64,000 nucleotides of DNA from Apostichopus japonicus (taxonomy: Eukaryota; Echinodermata; Holothuroidea; Aspidochirotida; Stichopodidae), in the NCBI RefSeq assembly GCF_037975245.1, contig NC_092569.1:7870501-7934500 (forward strand), read 5' to 3'. The translations under genes were made by a program, and so were the position numbers. The notes below the pieces were generated by a model. The model saw only the letters and a list, made by a program, of their open reading frames with translations, was not told the DNA's origin and did no database searches. Numbering within the stretch: position 1 is the first letter of the stretch; each line of letters opens with the position of its first letter. Positions 10,075 through 20,340 of this stretch are shown in pieces.

Positions 10075-12025
10075 CCGTAATGTTTGAAAATTTTCAACCA
10101 CCCCATTCACAACTTGTCCCAAAATATCAGCCATGTCACACCTTGGCATTGGGATTTAATTGCATTATTAAATGTCTAAAAATTAACTTTGAACTTGTAC
10201 ACATAACTTCACACACAACTTATTGACATTTTTGATCGGTGAGACATGAATATAGCATCAAACGATAAAAATTCAAACATTTTTTTTCTTTGCAATTTTT
10301 CTCCCCCAAAATACTTGTTTTTTAACATTAATTGACCATTGGTGACCTCGAATCACATGACCGTTAAGTTTGAAAATATTCCCCTATACCATTTGCAACT
10401 TGTCCAAAAATATCAACAGTGTCACACCTTGGAACTGGGAGTAATTGCTATAATGTCTGAAAATTAACATTGACCTTGTATAACTTCACACACAAAGGTC
10501 ACACAGGTGACAACCCTTTGACATTTTTCATCAGAAGGTACCTTTAACATCTGAAAATAGCATCGAAACTTTAAAAATCCCCAAAACACGTAAAGGTCAC
10601 CAGAGGTCAAATTGAGGTCAAAGGTCACCCAGATGCATTTGGCAATTGGATTACATTGAAGCAACTCCCAACCCTAACAGACAATTTCTCAAGTTTTCAC
10701 AAAAATAGTAGTTTTTTATCAGTAATTGACCTTTGGTGACCTTGGATCACATGACCGTTAAGCTTGAAAATGTTCCCCTATACCATTTGCAACTTGTCCC
10801 AAAATATAAACCGTGTCACACCTTGGCACTTGGAGTTATTGCACTAAAGTATGAAAATTAACTTTTACCTTGTATAAAATTACCACACAAAGGTCACCTG
10901 GGGTCAACCCATTGACAATTTTGATCGGTGAGACGTGAATATAGCATAAAAACTATTACATTCAAACATTGTTTTGCTTTGCCCTTTTCTCTGCCCAAAA
11001 TACTAGTTTTTTAACATTAATTGACCTTTGGTGACCTCAGATCACATGACCATTAAGTTTGAAAATATTCCCCTATACCATTTGCAACTTGTCCCAAAAT
11101 ATCAACTGTGTCACACCTTGGATCTGGGAGTCATTGCATTAAATGTCTGAAAATTTACTTTGACCTCGTATAACTTCACACACAAAGCTCACCCTGGTGT
11201 CAACCCATTGACATTTCTGATTGGAAGGTACCTTTGATATCCAAATCTAGCATCAAAACCAAACATTTTCTTTTTTGCCCGTTTTCTCTCAAAATAAGCA
11301 TATTTTTTCTCATGTGACCTTTCACCTTTTGACCTTGGTTTCAGATGAAGTTTGATCTCTCCTGGTTCCAAAAAACAAAACGAAAAGTCTGTACAGCGAT
11401 CCTAACTACGAACAAAATACTTTGACCACATATAACTTTGCACACAAAGGTCACACAGGGTCAACCTATTGACATTTATGATCAGAAGGTACCTTTGACA
11501 TCTGAAAATAGCATCAAGACTGTAAAAGTCCCCAAAACATGTAAAGGTCACCAGAGGTCAAATTCAGGTCAAGGGTCATCCAGATGCGGGTCGACAATTG
11601 GATTACATTGAAGCAACTCCCAACCCTAACGGACAATTCGTTCTCAAGTTACCGCAAAAATATCGGTTTTTAACATTAATTGACCTTTGGTGACCTCGGA
11701 TCACATGAATGTTAATTTCAAAATGTTCTCCCAACCAGTTTACAACTTGTTCCAAAATATCAATCTTGTCACACATTGGCAGTGGGAGTTATTGCAGTTT
11801 TAATATTTTGGGTTTTTGGCCTCTAATTGACCTTTGGTGACCTTCACAAGCACCAAAAACAATTAATAGGGCACACCTTCTCACTATGGCAGATCTATAT
11901 AACAAGTTTGATTTAGGTCCAACATTCCTTTGCTGAGTTACAGTGTACCCAAGCAAGTACGTGTCACAGACGCACACACCTACACCCATAAACACACACA
12001 CATACTCCAAAACCTGTCTACATAT

Positions 12026-12049
12026 GTTCCTTTTGCTAAAGCAAGGAAC
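12026..12049. other. Terminal stem-loop of TGACCT repeat
   Basis: Arms GTTCCTT...GCT and AGCAAGGAAC after a (CA)n tract at about 11970-12003. This is the same ending as at 3103-3128. Confidence 0.65.
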
Positions 12050-12055
12050 CATAAC

Positions 12056-12275
12056 CAGCAAGACGCATAAATGGTACCCTTCTACATTGTCTTAAGATTT
12101 CATATTACCAACTGGTTAGGTGGTCCAAGGCGTTCTGGTCTTGAGTAGGGCCCAAATCTTTCCGTGGCCCCATTACATCCATCTAATAAGTGATGGTGTA
12201 TTGATCATGTGAATTGGTCAAGCACTGTTTGGATCGGGGAAGATGCATTTTGGTACATCGTCTTTGGAGTTCATA
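12056..12275. repeat. ~182-bp tandem repeat, continuation
   Basis: One full and one partial unit of the repeat at 8650-8989, recognised by TTAGGTGGTCCAAGGCG and GATGCATTTTGGTAC. Confidence 0.6.
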
Positions 12276-12795
12276 TGCCGAATTGATAAAACCTCACTAT
12301 CTTTTGAAAAATACACTAAAATGTACTTTTTCGACGAAGAAACCTTGATTATCTCGTACGGAAGCAAAAGGCTTTCCAAAGTTGTATATCGAATCCATTA
12401 TCGAATAAATAACATGTAATGTGTTACTACAGTTACTTATTCGCGAATGTCGAACGAAGAACGTGGGAAAAGTATCTAAATCCACACCGGTCAATGTTTA
12501 TTTATTTTTTTATTCGTTCTTCGCAAATCAGCGATCTTTTCACTTTAAATCTCGGTTTCTGTCATCTGTGTGCTGTACAATGTGTGTACACACGGGGTCA
12601 ATGGTGCCACAGTGCAGTAGTTACTTTACGGACGGGACAGAGAATACCCATTATCATCTTGCTTGGCCATAAAGAATGCTTAGATATGCTAGTTGCAAAG
12701 TTTTAACAACGTAGGCTAGGTGAAGACTGTTAGCTAGGAGCATGCGTGTGTTGTTGGTCGAACATTCAAGTAAGCGATTGTTCAGTTCGATCGAG
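12276..12795. other. No gene seen
   Basis: Low-copy-looking DNA. Overlapping ORFs of 60-95 codons occur on both strands, but none shows a domain, a splice pattern or a repeat relationship that I can recognise. Confidence 0.4.
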
Positions 12796-12803
12796 TTTAT
12801 GAC

Positions 12804-13167
12804 CAAGGGCGTAGGAACCGGGGGGGCTGGGGGGCGCCAGCCCCCCCAGTGAAAAATGTGGAGGGGCGGAAGTATCATTCCGCCCCCCCGGTTCGCAAGT
12901 CAGAAAACCCCTTTTTCATTTCCAAATGAGAAAAAAAATCTCATTTGGAGCACCAAATTGCATCTAAGGCCAGGTGAAAATACAAAATTAAGTTTACAAA
13001 ATGGAGTGGGCGTTGAAGTGTGCTATATTGCACCAAATTGCATCTGAGGCCACCTGGAAATGCAAAAAATTCCAAAGGGGAGGGGGACACCCCCTCCCCT
13101 TAGACCCCTCCCCAGGCTGGCCATCAGTCTTCAGCCCCCCACTCAAAAGTACCTTCCTACGCCACTG
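12804..13167. mobile_element. hAT-like MITE, 364 bp
   Basis: Inverted ends CAAGGGCGTAGGAA and CAGTGGCGTAGGAA are flanked by TTTATGAC (12796-12803) and TTCATGAC (13168-13175), an 8-bp duplication with one mismatch. Next to the left end is a G/C palindrome (seven G, CTGG, then the complement; about 12820-12848). The interior repeats the phrase TGCACCAAATTGCATCTGAGGCCA in two diverged copies. Size, TIR and 8-bp duplication fit a non-autonomous hAT element. Confidence 0.7.
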
Positions 13168-13175
13168 TTCATGAC

Positions 13176-13720
13176 TGATCCACAAAGAAAGAATTTGGGA
13201 TGTTTTATAACCCATACAATGAAAAAGAAAAACATTTTATTGAACCGGGTTGTAGTAATGTAAACTACGAACTCTACTCACTCAAAAACTTTCATTCTGG
13301 AAAAATAACAGTGTGTAGTCTGATACTTGAGTTTTTACTGTATTATTCATAATGCAACTGTCTGATTATAGTTTTACTACTCTGTAAACAACGAACGTAG
13401 TACTGCATAAACAAAAAATGCTTAAGACGTCCTTCCTCGGATTCCTATTTGCTGTCAGGCCCTTCACATTAGGTCATATGCCCTTCATAACTGAAACCTA
13501 TAGCAATAGCATTTTTGTCGTGCCTTTTTTTTGGAGACAAGTTATTTCAAATTTCAAGCCCTGTGAAAATTCATTCCCTTGTTGAGTTACCATGCATACA
13601 AACTTTTCATACCAAAACATTGCTAAGCTGTACATTATATCAAAGTTGGTATTCTAGAATATTCCACTATGTACAATCATTTTTCCAATATATGTTACAA
13701 CACTCCGATACATCCCCCCC
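13176..13720. other. No gene seen
   Basis: AT-rich sequence with no recognisable gene. About 13560-13620 carries a fragment of the TGACCT family (TTCCCTTGTTGAGTTACC, CATGCATACAAACTTTTCAT). Confidence 0.45.
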
Positions 13721-13724
13721 CCCC

Positions 13725-16700
13725 CACTTTGTGTACAGTCCTAGGAAATTTCAAATGCCATTGGTGGACAAAGGAGGAGAGGTTAAGGGTGGGGACTTGA
13801 CACAAAGGGGAAAATGTAGTGGAGTGGTATAACAGTTAATAGTCAAAGCTATAGTAGTGAAATTTCCTAGGACTGGACACAAGGGGGGGGAATGTATAGG
13901 GGTGTTGTAATAAGGGGTTAATCAACAGTCTAGCGTGCGTTACTCACAGGATTAATGCACGATCGGGGGATAATGCAAGCGATGCTGAGTGCATCCAGCG
14001 ATAGCATTAACACCCGGAGTGCATTAATCATGTGAGTAACGCACGCTAGACCGTTGATTAACCCCGTTCATTCATACACTACCATTTGTGTGGGGGAAAA
14101 ATCATAAAACAAAACATTTTTTGTTACATATAACCAAAGGTTTATTAAAGTGATGCCCCGTAATTTTACCGTGCGTTACTCACAGGATTAACCACGGTCA
14201 GCTGACCTGAATGGACCAATAGGATTTAGGAATCTTTACTAAGTATGTATGAACATTATATAAAGGAAAAGTTATTGTAGTGGAATATTCTGGAATACTA
14301 ACTTTGATGTAATGTACAGCTTACACAACATAAACAAAACGTAGGGCAGCACACTCCTTCCCTTTAACAGCATGACAAAAACAAATAGAAATAATTCACA
14401 GCTCCCAAATATGGGGTGTATATTAACCTCTCCATATATTTAGCATTCCAGATATGGCGTTACTGTTTTAAGCTGGTGTGAAAAAACAAAATTTTACCAT
14501 TACTAAGGGCAGAAGCTCTAAATGTGTTTTAAGATCCTACACTGCCTGCTAGGAGGAGAGGTGGGGTAAGGGTGGCCCTGGACACAAAAGGGTAAATGTT
14601 TTGGAGTGGTGTAACATTATATATAGGCAAAGTTATTTGTGAGATATCGTTGTACACTTAACTTTGAAGTTAATGTGCAGGTCACCGATAGCCGGAAGGG
14701 CACCACACCAATTCCCTTTAATTGCATAAATATCAAAGGATGTGATTCACAGCACTACCCCCCCCCCCCTCCCCACCACCAACACAAAAATATGGGGTGA
14801 ATGTTAACCTAAACATATATTTAGTGTTATCAAATATGGAATTAATGTTTTTAAGATCTAAAACTGGTGAAAAAGAAAGAAACTTATGCAATCTAAACAT
14901 TAGGCAGCTCCCAATGTGATTCTGCATGCCAGTGGTGGTCAAATGGGGGGGAATAGGTAGGGACTGAAGGGTGGGGAATGAACACAAAGGGGAAAATGTA
15001 GTGGAATAATGTTACATGAAAAATAGGCAAATTTATTGTAGTGAAATATTCAGGAATACAAACTTTGACATTAATGTGGAGGTCACCCATAGACCAAAGG
15101 AAGGGCACCAAACCCCTTCCCTTAGTTTCCATAAAAACAAAGGGAAATGATTCACAGCCCCCCACCCCCTCCCACCACCACTTTAAGAAAAATGGGGTTT
15201 ATGTTAACGTCTACATGTATTGGGTGTTATAAGATATGGCATTAATGACTTTAAGGTCTAACTCTGGTGAAAAAGAAACAAAATTATCCAATCTGTAAAT
15301 GAGGCAGCTCCCAATGTGATTCTGCATGCCAGTGGTGGACGAAGAGGGGATGGATAAGGGTTGAGACTAAAGGGTGGGGATTGGACACAAAGGGGAAAAT
15401 GTAATGGAGTGGTGTAATATTATAAATATGCAAATTTATTGTACTGAAATATTCAGGAATACTAACTTTGAAGTTAATGTGCAGAACACTCATAGTTGAA
15501 TGGAAGAGCACCACACCCCTCACCTTAAATGCATTAAAAATAAAGGGTAATGATTCACAGCACAACCAACTGCCCGCCCCCCCCCCCCAAACACCAAAAC
15601 ATCTGGTGTATGTTAACTTCCACATATATTTAGTGTTATCAGATATGGCATTAATGTTCTTCAAGTCTAAATCTGCTGAAAAAGAAACAAAATTATGCAA
15701 TATATAAAGGAGACAGCTCTCAATGTAATTCTGCATGCCAGTGGTGGGTGAGGGGAAGGGGGGTTAAGGGTGGGGACTTGACACAAAGAGGAAGATGTAG
15801 TGGAGTGGTGTACCAGTATATATAGGCAAATCTATTGTAGTGAAATTTCCTACGCCTGGACAAAAGGGGGAAATGTAACGGAGTTGTGTAACATTATAAA
15901 TAGGAAAAACTATTGTAGTGGAATATTCTAGAATACTAACTTTGATGTAATGTACAGTTAAACAAAAGGAAGGGCAGCACACTCATTCCCTTGACAGCAT
16001 GACAAAAAGAAATAATTCATAGCCTCCAAATATGGGGTGTATGTTAACCTCTTCATATATTTAGCATTCCAGATATTGCATTAATATTTAAGCTGGTCTT
16101 TATCTGGTGTAAAACCAAAAAAATTATGCAATCATTAAGGGGAAACAAGGGGTTAGGATGGGATCTTGACACAAAGGAAAATTGTTTTGGATTGGTGTCA
16201 CATTATATAAAGGCAAAGTTATTTGTGAGACATCATGGAACACTAACTTTGAAGTCAATGTGCAGGTCCCCCATAGACGAAAGGAAGGACAGCACACCCC
16301 TTCCTCTTACTTCCATAAAAAACAAAGGGAAATGATTCACATCCCTCCCACAACCACCGAAAAAAATGGAGTGTATGTTAAACTCTACATATATTTAGTG
16401 TTATCAGTTATTGCAATAATGTTTATATGGTCTATATCTGGTGAAAAAGAAACAAAATTATGGAATCGCTTGAGGAGACACTTGCTCCCAATGTGATTTT
16501 GGTTTGCTTCAGTGCATGCTAGGAGTGTGGGGTGGGGGTAAGGGAGGATGGACTCAAAAGAGGACAATTATTTTGAGTGGTGAAATATTATATACAAGCA
16601 ACCTAATCAGTGAATTCTTCAGGAATCCTACCTTTCAAGACAATTTACAGGTCACATAGAAAAAACAGTAGGGCAGAACATCCCCTCCCTCTAGTTGCAT

Positions 16701-16960
16701 AAAAACAACGGGAAAGGATTCCCTGTTGACAAAAATGGGGTATATCTTTACCTTTAAATATATTTAGTGCCATCGGATATGGCATCAAGGTTTCAAGGTC
16801 TATATCAGTTGTGAATTAAAGTAACAAACTATGCAAATAATAAGGAAGGTAGAGCTATCAATTTGATTATGCATTGGGTCTGCATACCAGGAGATGGAGT
16901 ATGGGTAAGGATAGAGATTGAAGAGAAAGGGGAAGGTGTCTTGGAGTTGGGTAACATTAA
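13725..16960. repeat. ~400-bp tandem repeat array
   Basis: At least seven degenerate head-to-tail units of ~330-410 bp. The marker TCTGCATGCCAGTGGTGG recurs near 14921, 15318 and 15730, and the marker TATGTTAACCTCTACATAT recurs in each unit. C-tracts (for example 14758-14771 and 15577-15588) precede the ATGGGGTGTATGTTAACC word. Units decay toward the right edge. ORFs up to 150 codons here are repeat-derived and shift between units, so I list none as genes. Confidence 0.75.
13914..14065. mobile_element. Foldback / palindromic MITE, ~150 bp
   Basis: The left arm 13914-13960 starts GGGGTTAATCAAC and the right arm 14019-14065 ends GTTGATTAACCCC. They pair over about 47 bp with few mismatches and share GCGTGCGTTACTCACA. 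The loop is ~58 bp. A part-copy (CCGTGCGTTACTCACAGGAT) follows at about 14169. It sits inside a unit of the ~400-bp array. I could not find a target-site duplication. Confidence 0.6.
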
Positions 16961-18121
16961 TGAATGAAATATTTATCACTGTTAATGGGTGGGCAGGCTA
17001 CTCCCTCCCCTATTTGCAAGACTGATGTATTGGTTCAACACATACCAGGGGTGGAAGAGGTGTCAAGGGCAGCGATAAATAGAAAGAAGTTCTCATCAAG
17101 AATTAGGAAAGTTTAGTATTAACTAAGTTTTTAACAGGTTGGTTAATCGGTTTCCTATATTATTGACAGCAACAAAATTGTGCCAAATGAGCCAACAGTT
17201 ATGCACAGGGCCTAGGCAAGGCACCATATTTACCAATTGCCTGATAATCAGCCTATATTGATGCTGATCATCTCACTGGTAATCGGTCAAACACTTAGTG
17301 TACAGGCTACCTAGCTTTGTTTCTGGTCAAAAACACCTGCAGCAAAAATTATGGAGCCTCTGTTATCATTGTCAATGTGTCCCTGAATTCCATGCATGAT
17401 CCTAGAATGTGAGCCTAGAGAATGCTAGGCGAATTCACTGGTGTATCTAGGAATGGGCCTATGAGTTAATGTATTCTGGATAGACCTTCATACTAGCTAG
17501 CAATAGCCTAGGGGCCTACAGCAAGCTACCACAACATATAACAGTAGGTTACAGACCAGCTAAGTATAACTATAAGTATAACGGTACACAAAGCAGTAAA
17601 GTTAGTCATGACCAATATGCATACTGCAGGTCAGATCCACACCCAGTAATAATATTAGGCCTATTTTATAATTATATCTTAATGATCAATGTAATTACTC
17701 ACCATGGTAACAGGCGTTTGATTTTGAGTATACTTGACGGGGCCAAAGTGTAACGTATACGTACGTGTATTCTATACCCTACTTCTAACTACACAAGTGC
17801 GCGTACCACCGTCGTCAAGTTTGGTATCGCCACACTGCACACGTGCAAAACTTACTACAAATCATCCCTCAAATTTAGCACCCTTAATTTTTGTATATGA
17901 TGTTTAAAAACAAATCAGAGATTAATATTTCCAAAAATTACCAGGCTATTGTGTGATGTGGAAATTCAGATTAAAAACATTCCTTATATTGTAAACAGAA
18001 AAGCTATTCCCGAAAAAAAAAGGACTGTTGACTTAGTGGTAATTTTTAGAAAAGGTATATATATACATTCCATAACTTTGCTAAGTCGTTACTCAAGGTC
18101 AAAGGGTCAAGTTGGAGAAGA
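16961..18121. other. No gene seen
   Basis: Low-copy, AT-rich DNA. No ORF with a domain is visible, and I found no splice-site-bounded reading frame that I would defend. It could be intergenic or intronic. Confidence 0.4.
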
Positions 18122-18635
18122 AAACAAAAAGTTACGACAAATAGATGGCGCTATGCAAAATCCAACCGCATCAAGCGTCTTACAAAAAGCACACTTCTGG
18201 CTGAACACGAGCGAATTGCGAGCCCATTTAGTTGTATTCTGAATTCGATGTGATATCATCAAAGATTTAATTATATCAACAATTCAAGTGCTGATATCAC
18301 CAATGATATGATGATATTAGCAATTGAATTGCTGACATCAGTAATTCATATGCTGTTATCATCAAATCAATTGATGATATCAGCAAATGAATTGCTAAAA
18401 TCAGCAAATTAATTGCTGATTTCAGCAATTCAATTGCTGATATCATCATATAATTGATGACATCAGCAATTGAATTGGTGATATCGTTAAATATTTGATG
18501 ATATCGTCGAAAACAGAATACAACTAAATGGGCTCGCAATTCGCTCGTGTTTAGCCAGAAGTGTGCTTTTGTAAGACGCTTGATGCTGTTGGATTTTGCA
18601 TAGCGCCATCTATTTCGTAACTTTTTTTTTAAGAC
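18122..18635. mobile_element. Foldback element with palindromic core array
   Basis: Inverted arms of ~115 bp (18122-18240 and 18505-18625) share AGATGGCGCTATGCAAAATC, CATCAAGCGTCTTAC and GCGAATTGCGAGCCCATTTA. The ~265-bp core is a run of short units built from GATATCA, AGCAATT and TTGATGATATCAGCAA words. Most are self-complementary, so the whole element can fold as a long hairpin with a cruciform-rich core. The ORFs at 17949-18242 and 18297-18674 run across the two arms and share the same peptide because the arms are inverted copies; they are not genes. Confidence 0.7.
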
Positions 18636-18647
18636 GAGCGCCCCCTG

Positions 18648-18790
18648 TTTTGGAATGTTGGTGGCAAAGTACACAGGAGAAATCGTTGAATTGCTCTTCT
18701 TCAGTTGAATGGGATAGTGGATATTTCAATGTAGATGTAAATAATTGGAATCGTAGTGAGTTGGAAAATATACAAGCAACTTAATTACAC
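18648..18790. repeat. Short duplicated segment, copy 1
   Basis: Related to 19289-19410: GGAATGTTGGTGGCAAAGTA, then GTGGATAT...GTAGATGTA, then ATAATTGGAATCGTA, then AAGCAACTT, in the same order. The two copies bracket the transposon-end fragment and the microsatellites. Confidence 0.65.
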
Positions 18791-18947
18791 TTAAAAATAA
18801 AAACGTTGTCAAATTATTCGGCAAGGTTTTATACCTTATCTTACATCTACGTATTTAAACATAAAAAACATTGTCAGTAGATAATATAATTCAGTTAACA
18901 TAGCATCCACTATGTAATTTAAACCCGGGTACCCTAAAACCCGATGA

Positions 18948-18997
18948 GTAACGGCTCTCGGGTACCCGGTTCCCTATTTTCGACCCGTGTAAACACT
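18948..18997 (-). repeat. Possible transposon end, inverted partner of 1914-1964
   Basis: A 50-bp block whose reverse complement matches 1914-1964 with about two differences. It lies immediately before a (TA)n/(ATGTAT)n microsatellite. Confidence 0.45.
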
Positions 18998-18998
18998 A

Positions 18999-19281
18999 AT
19001 AAATATATATATGTATAAATGTATATATGTATAAATGTATATATGTATATATATATATATATATATCTATATATATATATATATATATAGATATATATAT
19101 ATGTATGTTTTATATGTATGTTTTGTATGTATGTTTTGTATACATTTTGTATGTATTTTGTATACATTTTGTATGTATTTTGTATGTATTTTGTATACAT
19201 TTTGTATGTATTTTGTATGTATTTTGCATACATTTTGTATACATTTTGCATACATTTTGCATACATTTTGCATACATTCGC
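18999..19281. repeat. Microsatellite and ~10-bp minisatellite
   Basis: A (TATATG/TA)n tract (18999-19110) is followed by about seventeen copies of a 10-bp unit TTTTGTATAC or TTTTGTATGT (19111-19281). Long ORFs on both strands (such as 18934-19479 minus, repeating NVYKMYAKYIQ-like residues) are by-products of the repeat period. Confidence 0.85.
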
Positions 19282-19288
19282 CCTCACA

Positions 19289-19410
19289 TTTGGAATGTTG
19301 GTGGCAAAGTACATAAGCAATTTCGAATGGGTAGGTGGATATGTAAATGAAGATGTATAATAATTGAGATCGTATAGAGTTTGGAAATATATAAGCAACT
19401 TCATAACACT
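19289..19410. repeat. Short duplicated segment, copy 2
   Basis: Second copy of 18648-18790, more diverged at its 3' side. Confidence 0.6.
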
Positions 19411-19474
19411 TTCTTTACACTTTTGTGATCTACATCTTTTGAAAATTAAAACGTAAGGGATCTTTTTTACATTT

Positions 19475-19810
19475 ACCATGACCTTAATAACCCGTGTTTC
19501 ATGTGGTTGAAGAAATATCTAATATCATTTTATACTGCTTTGTTTGTTGACCATGGATACCTTGATCATAAGAAAGACCATCATTAAAGAAACTATACCA
19601 ACAACTTAACATGCGGATTTACTGCTGTAAGGTGATACGTTTTTACCCAAGGTCAGTAAAAACTGCTGTCCATCAACTTTGTCTTCATTTGATTGGAATG
19701 AACACGCTTTAACGTTCTACAGCTTCAATAAAGTTGTTTGAAACGCCAACATGGTCTTTTTCACGATAATCGTGAGGAGTTATTTGTAAAAATGGACAAA
19801 TATAGTACAA
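19475..19810. repeat. Dispersed duplicate of 4010-4575
   Basis: Collinear with 4010-4575 but with internal deletions. Shared blocks are TATACTGCTTTGTTTG, ACCATGGATAC, GATTTACTGCTGTAAGGTG, AACTGCTGTCCATCAACTTT and AATGGACAAATATAG. Confidence 0.65.
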
Positions 19811-19984
19811 GTAGTATCTAATAATATAGTAGGTTTATAGAGCTTTAGAAAAGAATCATTTGGCAGTATAAACCTTCAAGGTTTCCCATTCACCACAAGC
19901 TAAGGTGTCAGCTGTTGCAAGATATTTAGCTTTAATAGCTTTGAATATATCAAGAAGTGTGTGCTTACTTACACAGATGACACA

Positions 19985-20340
19985 ACTGGGGAACAGACCG
20001 GTTCGGCCCTAAACGAGCTGAAATGCTTTTCTCGGTGAGAGGAGACACACCTTTAACGGTACATTTGTCTATTCTTCAGCCTAATTCCGTTTGGTAAACA
20101 GGCTGATTCGGTCGAAAATATACCCTGACGTTGCATGGTGCGTAGTACCAGGTTTGAGGCCTTAACGGTGAGGGGAACAGACCTTTTCGGTCGAAAACAA
20201 AACGAGGTGCTCCTCTCGACGAAAGAAAATACTCTTAATGACAATGGGGCCTTCGACCAAATTACGGCCTCATACCGTGTCTTTAGCAGTAGTTGAATAC
20301 TGGTCATTCTTAGCATGAAGTTAAAAATTTCTTTTACAAG
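19985..20340 (-). repeat. Satellite left edge, inverted orientation
   Basis: Here the units read as reverse complement of the array body: GGTGAGAGGAGACACACC and GGGGAACAGACC...TCGGTCGAAAA instead of GGTGTCTCCTCTCGCC and TTCGATCGAAA...CTGTTCCCC. The orientation switches to forward by about 20,400. The copies are highly diverged. Confidence 0.75.

Larger units (their letters stand above)
8990..12055. repeat. TGACCT-rich dispersed element, block C, with stem-loop end
   Basis: The longest copy of the family. It starts near AACAAGAGCCCAAGGGCACT, which includes GGTTCCTTGC at about 9015, and ends with GCAAGGAACC at 12041-12050, so its two ends carry short complementary words. Internally it repeats the GATCACATGACCGTTAAG and CAACTTGTCCCAAAATAT blocks three or four times. 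It is flanked on both sides by units of the ~182-bp repeat. No coding sequence is seen, so mobility would need enzymes supplied in trans; the class is unknown. Confidence 0.6.

Noticed and set aside
15284-15736. 150-codon minus-strand ORF in the ~400-bp array
   Set aside because: Equivalent frames are broken in neighbouring units, and the peptide recurs only because the DNA repeats.
18934-19479. 181-codon minus-strand ORF rich in Tyr, Ile, Lys
   Set aside because: Entirely explained by the TA microsatellite and the 10-bp TTTTGTATAC repeat.
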